Source: Desulfobotulus pelophilus
GTDB lineage: Bacteria; Desulfobacterota; Desulfobacteria; Desulfobacterales; ASO4-4
Length of the DNA stretch: 64,000 bases
Direction of reading: 5' to 3'
Assembly (NCBI RefSeq): GCF_026155325.1
Contig: NZ_JAPFPW010000012.1
Span: 62,001-126,000 of the forward strand
Part shown: positions 51,831 to 61,775 of the stretch, piece by piece
Position numbering within the stretch: position 1 is the first letter of the stretch
Layout of the letters: every line of letters starts with the position of its first letter
Translations under genes and position numbers: made by a program
Notes under the pieces: generated by a model
The model's database searches: none
What the model was told of the DNA's origin: nothing
The model's input: only the letters and a program-made list of their open reading frames with translations

Positions 51831-53282
51831 ATGTATCCTGATGGTAACAGCGTTGCGATGATTGCAGGGGGCGTGCGGAAGAAGATCTTTCCGAAATGGA
51901 TGCTGGCGGTAATTTGTTTGTTTTTTATTACGGATGCCCATGCCTTACTGCGACCGGACAGTTTCTCCCTGCTTGCGGAAAAGGCGGGTGGGGCCGTTGT
52001 GAATATACGAACGGAAAAAATTACCCAGTCTCAGGATCGGGTTTTTCGTCATTTTTTTCAAAGTCCGTTTGCTGATCAGGACCCTTTTGAAGAATTTTTC
52101 CGTCGGTTTCACGGTGATGACGGGGCCCAGCGGGAGCATCGGAGACAAAGCCTCGGTTCAGGTTTTCTGATCAGTGAAGACGGCTATATTGTGACTAATA
52201 ACCATGTGATTGAAGGTGCAGACAAGGTACAGGTTAAGCTTAAGGATGGTGAGGAATATGATGCGGAAATTATTGGCAGGGATCCTAAAACCGATCTTGC
52301 GCTGATTCGCATCCATGCTGAAAGGACCTTTCCTTTTATAAGCATGGGGGATTCTGATGCCCTCAAGGTCGGGGAATGGGTACTCGCCATTGGTAGCCCC
52401 TTTGGGCTGGAGCAGACGGTGACCGCAGGCATTGTTTCAGCAAAGGGAAGGGTGATCGGTCCTGGCCCCTTTGAAGATTTTATACAGACCGATGCTTCCA
52501 TCAACCCTGGTAATTCGGGAGGTCCTCTTATCAATCTGGATGGAGACGTGGTGGGGATTAACACCGCGATTGTATCGTCCGGTCAGGGAATCGGATTTGC
52601 CATTCCGGCTAATCTTGCCAAGGGGATAGTTACTCAGCTCAAGGCCAGTGGTTCTGTCACCCGCGGGTGGCTCGGTGTCGAGATACAGCCTCTGGAGCCA
52701 TCCATGGCAGCCTATCATGGATTAAAGAATGCAAGGGGGGTTTTTGTGGCGAGGGTCATGGAGGGGGACCCAGCCCATGCGGCGGGCATGCGGGGAGGGG
52801 ATGTCATCACCCATATTAATGACAGAGAAGTCGAAGATACAAAGGATCTGATTGTCCGTGTTGCCGATGCTGCAGTGGGGGATATACTGAAAGTAACTGT
52901 GATGCGTTCCGGTAAAAAGAAAGACTTCCGGGTGACTGTGGCGCAGAGGAAGGACGATCAGGTTAGTCAGTCGGAACCTGTTCAGGGTGACGAACGGTTG
53001 CCGGATGGGCTGGGGCTTTCCCTCCAGGAGCTGGACGATACCCTGGCGGCGCGCATGGGGGTTGAGAGGGATGCCGGTCTGCTTGTCGCTGATGTGGCTG
53101 CGGACAGCCCGGCCCACAAAGCAGGGTTCCGGCGGGGGGATCTCATAAGGGAGATCAATCACCGCCGGATGGATTCCATCAAAAGCTATGAGTCCATGCT
53201 GAAACGCTCGAAAAAAGGGGAGTCCTTACAGTTTCTGGTGCAGAGAAGGGGGCAGTTTCTTGTCATTGTCATCGATCGCTAG
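51831..53282 (+). CDS. Periplasmic HtrA/DegP-family serine protease
   Basis: A protein of 483 residues with an N-terminal signal (hydrophobic residues ~22-37, A-H-A cleavage). The trypsin-like domain has the catalytic triad His in T-N-N-H-V-I, Asp in D-P-K-T-D-L-A-L-I and Ser in G-N-S-G-G-P-L. Two PDZ domains follow (~290-380 and ~400-480). It degrades or holds misfolded envelope proteins. Start ATG 51831 comes right after AAGGAGGAGG. Its 3' end overlaps the ispE start by 23 bases. Confidence 0.94.
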   Translation: MYPDGNSVAMIAGGVRKKIFPKWMLAVICLFFITDAHALLRPDSFSLLAEKAGGAVVNIRTEKITQSQDRVFRHFFQSPFADQDPFEEFFRRFHGDDGAQREHRRQSLGSGFLISEDGYIVTNNHVIEGADKVQVKLKDGEEYDAEIIGRDPKTDLALIRIHAERTFPFISMGDSDALKVGEWVLAIGSPFGLEQTVTAGIVSAKGRVIGPGPFEDFIQTDASINPGNSGGPLINLDGDVVGINTAIVSSGQGIGFAIPANLAKGIVTQLKASGSVTRGWLGVEIQPLEPSMAAYHGLKNARGVFVARVMEGDPAHAAGMRGGDVITHINDREVEDTKDLIVRVADAAVGDILKVTVMRSGKKKDFRVTVAQRKDDQVSQSEPVQGDERLPDGLGLSLQELDDTLAARMGVERDAGLLVADVAADSPAHKAGFRRGDLIREINHRRMDSIKSYESMLKRSKKGESLQFLVQRRGQFLVIVIDR

Positions 53283-54156
53283 GTCCCTGCCGGATGCTTT
53301 CTTTCCTCTTTATCTGAAAGCACCGGCAAAAGTGAATCTTTTCCTTCGTATTACGGGGAAAAGAGCAGACGGATATCATGAGCTGCAGTCCCTTATGTGT
53401 CCAATCAGTCTTTGTGATGAGATTTGCCTCTGTCGCAGCAGGGGCGGGGTCCGGCTTACGGTTCATGGCGGGGGGGGGCAGGTTCCTGAAACGCCCGATA
53501 ATCTGGCCTCAAAAGCAGCCGTGGCTTTTTGTGCCGCAACGGGTTATGTTCCAGACCTTGATATTTACGTAAAAAAGAAGATTCCCGTGTCGGCAGGACT
53601 GGGTGGAGGCTCCAGCGATGCGGCAGCAGTTCTTTCAGCCCTGAACCGGGTGTGCGGTTATCCTCTCTCCGGACCGGATCTGGCTGCTCTTGCGCTGTCC
53701 CTTGGTGCGGACGTGCCTTTTTTTCTGATGGGTGGGGCTGCATGGGCCGAAGGAATCGGTGAGTGTCTTGAATCTTTACGGAATATACAACCCTATCCTC
53801 TGGTTCTGGTTAATCCCGGGGTGCCCCTTTCCACGCAGCAAGTCTATAAAAACCTCAAATGGGGATTGACAAAAGAGGGAATAAAAACTAAAAAACCTCA
53901 TTTTGAGGAGGCCCTCATGGATCCTTTGCCATGGCTGTTCAATGATCTTGAACCTGTGGCCATTTCCATGTGCCCGGAGGTGGATACGGCCCGGTCGGCT
54001 CTGATAAGTGCCGGAGCTTCCAGAGTTTTGGTGTCCGGCAGCGGGCCAACGGTTTTTGGCGTTTTTTCTGAGGATCGGATGGCCATGGAGGCAGAGGCCT
54101 TTCTGGCAGGATGCTGTACGCGCTGGATTGTTATAGCAGCACATCTGATGCCCTGA
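53260..54156 (+). CDS. ispE: 4-diphosphocytidyl-2-C-methyl-D-erythritol kinase
   Basis: A protein of 298 residues of the GHMP kinase family with the ATP-binding motif P-V-S-A-G-L-G-G-G-S-S-D-A-A-A near residue 110 and the N-terminal A-P-A-K-V-N-L-F-L. It acts in the methylerythritol phosphate route to isoprenoids. Start is probably TTG 53260, since AAGGGGG is 8 bases before and the only other choices are unusual too. It overlaps the protease gene and is followed by a tRNA gene, an order common in other proteobacteria (ispE-tRNA-Gln-prs). Confidence 0.93.
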   Translation: MSLSSIARSLPDAFFPLYLKAPAKVNLFLRITGKRADGYHELQSLMCPISLCDEICLCRSRGGVRLTVHGGGGQVPETPDNLASKAAVAFCAATGYVPDLDIYVKKKIPVSAGLGGGSSDAAAVLSALNRVCGYPLSGPDLAALALSLGADVPFFLMGGAAWAEGIGECLESLRNIQPYPLVLVNPGVPLSTQQVYKNLKWGLTKEGIKTKKPHFEEALMDPLPWLFNDLEPVAISMCPEVDTARSALISAGASRVLVSGSGPTVFGVFSEDRMAMEAEAFLAGCCTRWIVIAAHLMP

Positions 54157-54185
54157 GTGCTGAGAGCCTCTTTCTTTTTTCTAAA

Positions 54186-54260
54186 TGGGGCGTCGTCAAG
54201 CGGTAAGACACAGGATTTTGATTCCTGCATTCGGAGGTTCGAATCCTCCCGCCCCAGCCA
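54186..54260 (+). tRNA. tRNA-Gln (anticodon UUG)
   Basis: A 75-base cloverleaf: acceptor TGGGGCG pairs with CGCCCCA, the anticodon stem CAGGA/TCCTG holds the loop TTTTGAT with anticodon TTG at 54218-54220, and the T arm GGAGG-TTCGAAT-CCTCC is intact. The discriminator is G and the CCA end is encoded. It lies 29 bp after ispE and before prs, the conserved location for tRNA-Gln. Confidence 0.96.
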
Positions 54261-54391
54261 TTTTTTTGTCTGCCGTACCCAAAGTTTTGCCGGAGATGTT
54301 TTGGCTTACGAGGTCAAAAGCAAAGGTCTTCTGCCGGAATGGGCAAAAAAATGATTTTTGTTTAACCTCTATGAACCGGATTACAGAGACA

Positions 54392-55348
54392 ATGGAAGAA
54401 CTTGTTTTATTTGCTGGGAACTCAAACCCGCTTTTGGCATCCCGTATTGCAGAGTATGTTGGGAAGCCTCTGGGCTGCGCCAAGGTAACCAATTTCAGTG
54501 ATGGAGAAATCCAGATTGAAATCCAGGAGAATGTCCGGGGCCGGGACGTTTATGTCATTCAGTCTACCTGCAAGCCGGTAAATGACAATCTGGTTGAGCT
54601 TCTTCTGATGCTGGATGCGGTGAAGCGCTCTGCAGCCCGCCGTATTGCAGCCGTTATACCTTATTTCGGATACGCCCGTCAGGATAAAAAAGTGGCTCCG
54701 AGGGTACCCATCAGTGCCAAGCTGGCGGCCGACATGTTGATGGTTGCCGGGGCAAACCGCGTGATTACCATGGATTTACATGCCGGCCAGATTCAGGGTT
54801 TTTTTGACTGCCCGGTAGACAATCTGTATGCAGCTCCCGTGCTTCGGGATTACGCAAAACGGGTACTGGGTTCTACCCCTGAAGATATTTCGAATCTGGT
54901 CATTGTATCTCCTGATGCCGGTGGGGTTGAACGGGCAAGGGCTTTTGCCAAAAGGCTGAAAGCAGACTGGGCCATTGTGGATAAAAGGCGGGATATGCCC
55001 AATAAAGCCCAGGCAATGGCTGTTATTGGTGATGTTGCTGATAAAAATGTTATCATTCTGGATGATATGGTGGACACTGCCGGAACTCTGACCGAGGCGG
55101 CACGGGCTTTGGCAGAAAAGGGTGCGCGCTCTATTCATGCATTCTGTACACATCCGGTCCTTTCCGGGCCGGCAGTGGATCGCATTGACCGCTCTCCCAT
55201 TCAGACACTGGTGGCGACGGATAGTATACCTTTGAGCAAAGAAGCGCTGGAATCGGACAAGATTCATATTCTTTCCATTGCAGATCTGGTGGGGGAAGCG
55301 ATTATCCGCAGTCATCGTGGAGATTCGGTAACCTCGCTGTTTGTGTGA
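54392..55348 (+). CDS. prs: Ribose-phosphate pyrophosphokinase
   Basis: About 318 residues. Opening E-E-L-V-L-F-A-G-N-S-N-P, then F-S-D-G-E-I-Q, the D-L-H-A-G-Q-I-Q-G-F-F motif and the PRPP loop I-L-D-D-M-V-D-T-A-G-T. It makes PRPP from ribose 5-phosphate and ATP. I start at ATG 54392, which matches the family start; ATG 54371 in frame is possible, and both lack a strong ribosome binding site. The frame also runs back through the tRNA, which is not coding. Confidence 0.95.
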   Translation: MEELVLFAGNSNPLLASRIAEYVGKPLGCAKVTNFSDGEIQIEIQENVRGRDVYVIQSTCKPVNDNLVELLLMLDAVKRSAARRIAAVIPYFGYARQDKKVAPRVPISAKLAADMLMVAGANRVITMDLHAGQIQGFFDCPVDNLYAAPVLRDYAKRVLGSTPEDISNLVIVSPDAGGVERARAFAKRLKADWAIVDKRRDMPNKAQAMAVIGDVADKNVIILDDMVDTAGTLTEAARALAEKGARSIHAFCTHPVLSGPAVDRIDRSPIQTLVATDSIPLSKEALESDKIHILSIADLVGEAIIRSHRGDSVTSLFV

Positions 55349-55390
55349 TTGACGATTTTATGTGGGTGTAGACCTGAAGGAGAAAAAACC

Positions 55391-55975
55391 TTGGAATTTA
55401 TGACTTTGAACGCGGAAAACCGCGAAGGAACGAAAAAAGGCGTATGCAGAAAACTGCGGGAAAAAGGAAAAATCCCTGCCGTTCTTTACGGGCGTCAAGT
55501 GGAAAGCCGTGATCTGGCAGTTTCTGTCAAAGAACTAGAAGACGCGATCAGAAACAGCAAGACCCGTGAGCTTTTCTTTGATATCCAGCTGGCCGACGGC
55601 AGCTGCAAAGCCATGATGAAGGATTTTCAGAAAGATCCCATCAATGGCAATTTTATTCATGCAGATTTTTATGCTGTGGAGCTGGACAGAAAAATTACTG
55701 CAAGGGTTAACCTGAGCGTTACGGGAATTCCCAAAGGCGTTGATATGGGTGGGACCCTGAAGGTTTTTGAAAGAATGGTCACTGTGAAGTGCCTGCCTGA
55801 TGCAACGCCCGAAAATATTGTTGTGGATGTTAGAGACATAGGGCTTGGCAAAACATTTTATCTGAAAAATATTGCGGTTCCGGAAGGCGTTGAGCTGATT
55901 GTGGATGGGAATGCTCCCTTGGCTACGGTTGCTGTTCCGAGGGGAGCTGCTGTTGCTGCCGGGGGCAATGAGTAG
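55391..55975 (+). CDS. rplY: 50S ribosomal protein L25/CTC family
   Basis: About 194 residues in the two-domain CTC form: the N-terminal L25 domain (E-G-T-K-K-G-V-C-R-K-L-R, A-V-L-Y-G) and a C-terminal TL5 domain with P-K-G-V-D-M-G-G. It binds 5S rRNA. The likely start is TTG 55391 because GAAGGAG is 8 bases before it; ATG 55400 is 17 bases from that site. It follows prs by 42 bp, as often seen. Confidence 0.93.
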   Translation: MEFMTLNAENREGTKKGVCRKLREKGKIPAVLYGRQVESRDLAVSVKELEDAIRNSKTRELFFDIQLADGSCKAMMKDFQKDPINGNFIHADFYAVELDRKITARVNLSVTGIPKGVDMGGTLKVFERMVTVKCLPDATPENIVVDVRDIGLGKTFYLKNIAVPEGVELIVDGNAPLATVAVPRGAAVAAGGNE

Positions 55976-56015
55976 TAAGGTTTCGGTTGTATGATACGAT
56001 AGAGGGGGTTCCCCT

Positions 56016-56591
56016 ATGGATATGCAAAAGCCGGTAATGGTGGCTGGATTGGGGAATCCCGGTCGCCGTTATGCTGAATCCCGTCATAATGCTGGGTTTC
56101 AGGTGGTAACGTCTTTAGGGGCCTCGCTGGCTGTCCCGCTGGATAAAAATAAATTCGATGCTGAGTTCGGACGGGGGCGGATCGGGGGATGTGACATCTT
56201 TCTGGTCAGGCCCCAGTCCTTCATGAACCGGAGCGGTATGCCGGTTCAGAAGCTTGCCCGTTTTTTTGACATTGAATTTTCCAACGTTGTTGTAGTATAT
56301 GACGACATCGATCTTCCCCTTGGCCGGATACGCATCCGCGAAAAAGGTGGACATGGTGGGCACAACGGAATCAGATCTCTGATGGAACAGCTGGGAACCC
56401 CGGAGTTTGTCAGGGTGCGTGTGGGTGTCGGACGACCGGAAGGGGAGCAGGACGTTGCCGACTACGTACTCAGCGGGTTTTCCAGCAAAGAAAAAGAAAT
56501 CTGGTTGCGAGTGGTTGAAAAGGCGAGAGATGCCATCTGTTGCATTCTGCAGGAAGGCGTCTCTGCCGCAATGCAGAAGTATCATTTGTAG
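56016..56591 (+). CDS. pth: Peptidyl-tRNA hydrolase
   Basis: A protein of 191 residues with [10 protein letters not shown]-x-S-R-H-N-A-G-F (catalytic His in R-H-N) and [11 protein letters not shown] then [11 protein letters not shown]. It frees tRNA from stalled peptidyl-tRNA. Start is ATG 56016 (ATG 56022 also possible). It ends the prs-rplY-pth set and is 38 bp upstream of hppA. Confidence 0.95.
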   Translation: MDMQKPVMVAGLGNPGRRYAESRHNAGFQVVTSLGASLAVPLDKNKFDAEFGRGRIGGCDIFLVRPQSFMNRSGMPVQKLARFFDIEFSNVVVVYDDIDLPLGRIRIREKGGHGGHNGIRSLMEQLGTPEFVRVRVGVGRPEGEQDVADYVLSGFSSKEKEIWLRVVEKARDAICCILQEGVSAAMQKYHL

Positions 56592-56629
56592 TTTTTTTGT
56601 TTAACCTTACTTCTTTGATGGAGGAAAGC

Positions 56630-58648
56630 ATGGAATTTGTAATGGGGAACATCCCGCTGGTGTGCGCACTGGTCGGGGGGCTCGGCATTCTGTTTGCATT
56701 GATCCTTGCAGGGCTTGTTAAAGCAGCCCCTGCTGGCGATGAAAAAATGGCTGCCATTGCCCAGGCTATTCAGGAAGGCTCCATTGCCTATCTGAATCGC
56801 CAGATGAAAAGTATTGCTGTAGTGGGTTCTGTAATCGCAGTGGTAATTTTTGTTGCTCTGGGTGCCATGAGTGCCCTGGGCTTCATCATTGGTGCCGTGG
56901 CTTCCTATGTGGCTGGCTATATCGGAATGCGTGTTTCTGTTATTGCCAACGTACGTACCGCTGAAGCTTCCAAAAATGGTCTTAACGCCGGTTTGTCCAT
57001 GGCTTTCCGTGGCGGCACAGTAACCGGTATGATGGTTGCCGGTCTGGGTCTTGCTGCTACGGCTGGTCTGTATGCCGCTACCGCCAACATTCCTGCCCTG
57101 GTTGCCCTGGGCTTCGGTGGTTCCCTCATCTCCATCTTTGCCCGTCTGGGTGGTGGTATCTTCACCAAGGGTGCTGACGTTGGTGCGGACCTTGTGGGTA
57201 AGGTTGAATCCAATATTCCCGAGGATGATCCTCGCAACCCCGCAACCATTGCTGACAACGTAGGTGACAACGTAGGTGACTGTGCCGGTATGGCAGCCGA
57301 CCTCTTTGAAACCTATGCCGTTACCCTTGTTGCCGCTATGTTCCTTGGCGATATTCTGTTCAATGGTAATGAAGCCATTATCATGCTGCCCCTGATCCTG
57401 GGAGCCATTTCCATTGTTGCTTCCATTATCGCCAGCTTCTTTGTCCGTCTGGGTTCCAAGAGCGAGTACATTATGGGCGCTCTGTACAAAGGCATGTTCG
57501 GTTCTGCCATTATTGCAGCCATCGCCTTCTACTATGCCATTATGCACTTCATGGGTGATGTGGAAGGTGTTTCCGCCATCAGCCTGTACTATTCTGCCCT
57601 GATCGGTCTTGCGCTGACCGTGCTCATCGTTATTATTACCGAGTACTATACCGGTATTTTCAAGCCTGTAAAAGACATTGCCCTGGCTTCAACTACTGGT
57701 CATGGCACCAACATCATTGCAGGTCTTGCTGTTTCCATGCAGTCCACGGCTGCTCCTGTTCTTACCATCTGCCTTGGTATCTTCATGGCTCACAGCTTTG
57801 CCGGTCTTTTTGGCATCGCCATTGCTGCTGTTTCCATGCTGTCCATGACCGGTATGGTTATTGCCATTGACGCCTACGGCCCCATCACCGACAACGCCGG
57901 TGGTATTGCCGAAATGGCTGGGATGGATGATTCCGTTCGTGCCGTTACCGATCCTCTGGATGCCGTTGGTAACACTACCAAGGCAGTTACCAAGGGTTAT
58001 GCCATTGGTTCCGCCGGTCTTGCTGCTCTGGTTCTCTTTGCCTGCTATGTTCAGGAATTTGCCGTGCATGGTGGTGCCGATGCTGCTCAGCTTCGTTTCG
58101 ACCTTTCCGATGTGAATGTTATCATTGGTCTCTTCATCGGTGGTCTGCTGCCCTACCTCTTCGCCTCCATTGCCATGAGTGCTGTAGGTCGTGCCGGTGG
58201 TGCTGTTGTTGAAGAAGTACGCCGTCAGTTCCGTGAAATTCCCGGCATCATGGAAGGTACCGCCAAGCCAGATTATGCGGCCTGCGTGGATATTGTTACC
58301 AAGTTTGCCCTCAAGGAAATGATTGTTCCTGCACTTCTGCCCGTAATTGCCCCCATTGTTGTGGGCCTTCTGCTGGGCAAAATTGCTCTGGGCGGTATGC
58401 TCATCGGGTCCATCGTTACCGGTCTTTTCGTGGCCATCTCCATGACCACCGGTGGTGCAGCTTGGGACAACGCTAAAAAATACATCGAAGACAATCACTA
58501 TGGTGGTAAAGGTTCCGATGCCCACAAGGCAGCTGTAACCGGCGACACCGTAGGTGACCCCTACAAAGATACGGCTGGTCCCGCTGTTAATCCCATGATC
58601 AAGATCCTCAACGTTGTGGCTCTGCTCATGGTGCCTTTCCTGATGTAA
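56630..58648 (+). CDS. hppA: Membrane proton-translocating pyrophosphatase, K+-independent type
   Basis: A protein of 672 residues with about 16 membrane helices. The active-site sequence [19 protein letters not shown] and [13 protein letters not shown] are complete. The subtype signature [10 protein letters not shown] has Lys and Thr at the positions that make the enzyme K+-independent and H+-specific; K+-dependent forms have Ala and Gly. It couples PPi hydrolysis to proton pumping, or the reverse. Start ATG 56630 follows GGAGGA. Base use is slightly more GC-regular than in neighbours, as in highly expressed genes. Confidence 0.96.
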   Translation: MEFVMGNIPLVCALVGGLGILFALILAGLVKAAPAGDEKMAAIAQAIQEGSIAYLNRQMKSIAVVGSVIAVVIFVALGAMSALGFIIGAVASYVAGYIGMRVSVIANVRTAEASKNGLNAGLSMAFRGGTVTGMMVAGLGLAATAGLYAATANIPALVALGFGGSLISIFARLGGGIFTKGADVGADLVGKVESNIPEDDPRNPATIADNVGDNVGDCAGMAADLFETYAVTLVAAMFLGDILFNGNEAIIMLPLILGAISIVASIIASFFVRLGSKSEYIMGALYKGMFGSAIIAAIAFYYAIMHFMGDVEGVSAISLYYSALIGLALTVLIVIITEYYTGIFKPVKDIALASTTGHGTNIIAGLAVSMQSTAAPVLTICLGIFMAHSFAGLFGIAIAAVSMLSMTGMVIAIDAYGPITDNAGGIAEMAGMDDSVRAVTDPLDAVGNTTKAVTKGYAIGSAGLAALVLFACYVQEFAVHGGADAAQLRFDLSDVNVIIGLFIGGLLPYLFASIAMSAVGRAGGAVVEEVRRQFREIPGIMEGTAKPDYAACVDIVTKFALKEMIVPALLPVIAPIVVGLLLGKIALGGMLIGSIVTGLFVAISMTTGGAAWDNAKKYIEDNHYGGKGSDAHKAAVTGDTVGDPYKDTAGPAVNPMIKILNVVALLMVPFLM

Positions 58649-58700
58649 GAACGAAACTGCCTCTCCTGCGGGAGGGGTTATCAGGAAGATGATCTGTGTG

Positions 58701-58734
58701 AAAAGGGGTGGATCCGAAAGGGTCTGCCCCTTTT
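58701..58734 (+). terminator. Likely terminator hairpin after hppA
   Basis: AAAAGGGG pairs with CCCCTTTT (8 pairs) around an 18-base loop that can pair further internally; the distal arm's own Ts act as a short U-run. It lies 52 bp past the hppA stop. Confidence 0.55.
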
Positions 58735-58796
58735 GATTGAAAAGGTGCCTTGTACGGGGATTTGGGCTTTGGTAAGAAATGATTTATTTAAAATGG

Positions 58797-58825
58797 TTGA
58801 ACCCATTGTCAACTTTGTGATATAA
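58797..58825 (+). promoter_or_regulatory. Putative sigma-70 promoter of carD
   Basis: TTGAAC at 58797-58802, 17 bases, then ATATAA at 58820-58825, which ends 42 bases before the carD start. The region is AT-rich and lies between the hppA hairpin and carD. Confidence 0.5.
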
Positions 58826-58867
58826 AAAACTTTTAAAGCATGAACCCCTAACAACGGTGGTGAGAGA

Positions 58868-59392
58868 ATGGCAGAAAAGGCAATGACACTGGAGGAAGGC
58901 ACGCGGCAGTTTCATGTCGGTGACCTTGCGGTCTACCCCGCCCATGGCGTGGGTCGTATTGAAGCCATAGAGTCCCGTGAGATTAATGGGAAGAAACAGG
59001 ATTTTTACATTATGAAAATCCTGGAAAACGGCATGGTCATCATGATTCCCACAGAGAATGTGGATAATGTGGGTTTGAGGGATGTGATCGGCAAACAGGA
59101 TATCCCTAAAGTCTATGCTGTTATGACCAACAGAGAGGACGGGCTGCAGGACAACCAGACATGGAACCGGCGTTACAGGGAGTACATGGAAAAAATCAAA
59201 AGCGGCAGTCTTTACGATGTGGCGGCGGTCTTTCGGGATCTTTTTGTTCTGAAACTGACTAAGGACCTTTCGTTCGGTGAGCGTAAACTTCTGGATACGG
59301 CTCAGGGGCTTCTGCTTAAAGAACTGAGCCTTGCCAAAGAAATGGATGAAAAAAGTATGCTGACGGAAATCGAAAACCTGTTCTCCGCGTGA
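58868..59392 (+). CDS. CarD-family transcriptional regulator
   Basis: A protein of 174 residues. N-terminal RNAP-interacting Tudor-like domain with G-D-L-A-V-Y-P-A-H-G-V-G-R-I-E and a helical C-terminal domain (from ~residue 80) with R-R-Y-R-E-Y-M and L-D-T-A-Q-G-L-L. CarD proteins bind RNA polymerase beta and stabilise the open complex, notably at rRNA promoters in some bacteria. Start ATG 58868 after TGAGAGA. It is at the head of a plus-strand run of small RNA- and stress-related genes. Confidence 0.92.
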   Translation: MAEKAMTLEEGTRQFHVGDLAVYPAHGVGRIEAIESREINGKKQDFYIMKILENGMVIMIPTENVDNVGLRDVIGKQDIPKVYAVMTNREDGLQDNQTWNRRYREYMEKIKSGSLYDVAAVFRDLFVLKLTKDLSFGERKLLDTAQGLLLKELSLAKEMDEKSMLTEIENLFSA

Positions 59393-59409
59393 TCGGTTTC
59401 CATAGATCC

Positions 59410-60411
59410 ATGAATAATGAACACCCAGGCGCTTTCTGTTGTGTGGTATCCCATACCGATGATGGAAAGCGCCTGGATGTTTTTCTGGCTGCTGCACTCA
59501 GCCCCATGAGCCGGTCTCTGGTGGCTCAGCTGATCAGAGAGAACGATTTTTGGGTGGAGGGTGAAAAGGCAAAGCCATCTCTGAAGCTCAAGGCTGGGCA
59601 ACGGGTTTCCGGAAAAATTCCTGATCTGCGGCCTTCTCCTCTTAAACCCCAGAATCTTTTTCTGGATATTCTTTATGAGGATAGTGATTTTCTTGTGCTG
59701 AACAAGGCACCGGGAATGGTCGTGCACCCGGCACCCGGGCATTCGGATGGAACATTGGTCAATGCTCTGCTGTATCATTGCCCGGACCTTGGAGGGATTG
59801 GTGGTGTGGCCCGCCCCGGCATTGTGCATCGTCTTGACAAGGATACATCCGGAGTGATGGTGGCTGCAAAGAACCAGCTGTCCCATGACAGGCTGGTTTC
59901 CATGTTCCATGACCGGAAAACGAATAAGCTGTATGATGTACTGGTCTGGGGTGAAATGAAAGAAGATTCCGGCCGAATGGAGGCTGCCATAGGTCGGCAT
60001 CCCATAGACAGAAAGCGTATGGCCGCTAACGTTGCCGGTGGACGGGATGCTCTTTCGTTCTGGACGGTTTCCGCTCGTTATCAGGGGCTCACAAGGCTAC
60101 GTGTGGATATCCGGTCTGGGCGAACCCATCAGATCCGTGTCCACTGTTCCCATGAAGGTCATCCTGTTGTGGGTGATAGTCTGTACGGGTACCGAAAGCC
60201 GGCTGAAAGGGTGAAGGACCCTAACCTTAAGGCGCGTTTACAGCAGGTAGGCCGCCAGATGCTTCATGCCCGTTTTTTGTCATTTTACCACCCTGTGACT
60301 GAAGAGCCGATGGTGTTTGAAGCTCCTCTACCTGCAGATATGGCCGATCTTTTGAGGGATATTGACCCATGGCGTCTGAAAGAGAGAAAGCCTGATGGAA
60401 GTGTTCTTTGA
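59410..60411 (+). CDS. RluA-family pseudouridine synthase (RluD-like)
   Basis: About 333 residues: an N-terminal S4 domain (~10-75) followed by the catalytic domain with G-I-V-H-R-L-D-K-D-T-S-G (catalytic Asp) and the later R-T-H-Q-I-R-V-H. RluD makes pseudouridines in 23S helix 69; whether this is RluD, RluC or RluA in specificity is not certain. A start at ATG 59410 gives the usual spacing to the S4 domain; GTG 59389, which overlaps the carD stop, is an alternative. The YkgJ-type gene overlaps its end by 17 bases. Confidence 0.9.
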   Translation: MNNEHPGAFCCVVSHTDDGKRLDVFLAAALSPMSRSLVAQLIRENDFWVEGEKAKPSLKLKAGQRVSGKIPDLRPSPLKPQNLFLDILYEDSDFLVLNKAPGMVVHPAPGHSDGTLVNALLYHCPDLGGIGGVARPGIVHRLDKDTSGVMVAAKNQLSHDRLVSMFHDRKTNKLYDVLVWGEMKEDSGRMEAAIGRHPIDRKRMAANVAGGRDALSFWTVSARYQGLTRLRVDIRSGRTHQIRVHCSHEGHPVVGDSLYGYRKPAERVKDPNLKARLQQVGRQMLHARFLSFYHPVTEEPMVFEAPLPADMADLLRDIDPWRLKERKPDGSVL

Positions 60412-60976
60412 TCAGGTGGCCGCAATTTATGAAGGGCTTGCCCAAAATATGGATCCTTTTATGCAGGCAGCGCTTTGCAGGCCCGGATGCTCCCTGTGCT
60501 GCTCCGGCCCGGGCCGTATTGATATCAGCACCCTTGAAGGTTTGAAGATCCTGCAGCATATCAACTCTCTGCCGTCAGGTATCAGGCAGAAAATGTGGAA
60601 ATCCGTTGCAAGAGATTGCAGAAACAGGGAGCAGGAAAAAAAGACATGCTGTCCCTTTCTCCGTAAAAATCATACCTGCGCTATTTATGAAATCAGACCA
60701 CTGGTCTGCCGAAGGCTGTATTCCCTAGAGCCCTGCAAAAGCAGGGGGGCTGTTTTGCATAAAGAAGCTGTGGCCTTGGGTGCTGAAGCCAGAGATGCTC
60801 TTCAACGTTTGGATATCAACGGGTACTCGGGGCATATTTCATACATTCTCCACCTGCTTGAAGAGCCGGGTTTTCGGTCTTTCTATGCGGCAGGGGGTTT
60901 TGATCCTTCCCTTGTGATGGTTTATGGCAGAAAACATAAACTCGTGATACATCGGTCTCTTCATGGAAAAAAATAA
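60395..60976 (+). CDS. YkgJ-family cysteine cluster protein
   Basis: A protein of 193 residues with the Zn/Fe cysteine cluster C-x3-C-x2-C-C near residue 28-35, then C-C-P-F-L and C-A-I-Y-E-I-R-P-L-V-C-R, which is the CxxCxxCC-type (YkgJ) signature. Role unknown; metal binding is likely. Start ATG 60395 overlaps the pseudouridine synthase gene. It is tightly packed between RluA-family and TatD-family genes. Confidence 0.87.
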   Translation: MEVFFDQVAAIYEGLAQNMDPFMQAALCRPGCSLCCSGPGRIDISTLEGLKILQHINSLPSGIRQKMWKSVARDCRNREQEKKTCCPFLRKNHTCAIYEIRPLVCRRLYSLEPCKSRGAVLHKEAVALGAEARDALQRLDINGYSGHISYILHLLEEPGFRSFYAAGGFDPSLVMVYGRKHKLVIHRSLHGKK

Positions 60977-61775
60977 TCAGCACTTTCCACTTGTGGATAC
61001 CCACTGCCACCTTCAAGATGTTCGCATGGCTTCAGAATTGACGCTTTTGCTGGCGGAAGCCCGTTCCGCAGGGATTGGTGGATTTGTGTGTTGTGGATCC
61101 GGAGAAGAAGACTGGGGTCGAGTGAGGGAACTTGCTGCCGTTCACCATGATGTGGTCGCTTTTTTGGGCGTACACCCCTTTTATGTACAGGAGCAGGGGG
61201 CTGGCTGGCTGGATCTTCTGGGTAATTATCTGACTTTTCATCCTGAGTTCGGAGTGGGAGAAATCGGTCTGGATGGTTTGGTCAGCTGCGGAAATATGGA
61301 CGAGCAGGAAATGGTATTTACGAAGCAGTTGCGTCTGGCACGGGATCTGAGGCGCCCTGTTTCACTTCATTGCCGTAAAGCCTGGGACCGTATGCTCCCG
61401 ATTTTGAAAAAAGAAGGCGGCCTTCTCCATGGAGGAGCCTTTCATGCCTGGTCAGGATCGCCGGAGTTGATTCGGGAGGTGGAGAAACTGGGTGCCCATG
61501 TGGGGTTTGGTGCTTCCATTACCCGGTCGGCGAACTCAAAAGTTCGCCGCAGCCTTCTGGCTGTTTCACCGGAACGCCTGCTTATTGAGACAGATGCTCC
61601 GGATATCCCTCCTGTTTTTGTTAAGGAGGGTATCAATCGTCCTGCGTATCTCCGGCATACATTTTCGGCCATTGCAGAGATATTGGGAGTTGGGGAACAG
61701 CCCCTTCAAAAGCAGTTATACAGGAACAGTCTGTCCTTTCTTTCTCCTCTATGCAGAGTTGGGCTTACGTCATGA
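60963..61775 (+). CDS. TatD-family metal-dependent hydrolase
   Basis: A protein of 270 residues: D-T-H-C-H-L-Q-D, I-G-L-D-G (usually E-x-G-L-D) preceded by G-V-G-E, H-C-R-K-A-W, F-H-A-W-S-G and E-T-D-A-P identify a TatD-type TIM barrel with two metals. Family members are 3'-5' DNA/RNA exonucleases. The N-terminal start overlaps the YkgJ gene by 14 bases and its stop overlaps tcdA by 4 bases, so all three are probably coexpressed. Confidence 0.92.
   Translation: MEKNNQHFPLVDTHCHLQDVRMASELTLLLAEARSAGIGGFVCCGSGEEDWGRVRELAAVHHDVVAFLGVHPFYVQEQGAGWLDLLGNYLTFHPEFGVGEIGLDGLVSCGNMDEQEMVFTKQLRLARDLRRPVSLHCRKAWDRMLPILKKEGGLLHGGAFHAWSGSPELIREVEKLGAHVGFGASITRSANSKVRRSLLAVSPERLLIETDAPDIPPVFVKEGINRPAYLRHTFSAIAEILGVGEQPLQKQLYRNSLSFLSPLCRVGLTS

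Noticed and set aside
56582-57547. 321-codon minus-strand frame opposite hppA
   Set aside because: Glycine/asparagine/threonine-rich shadow of a highly regular gene; no start signal.
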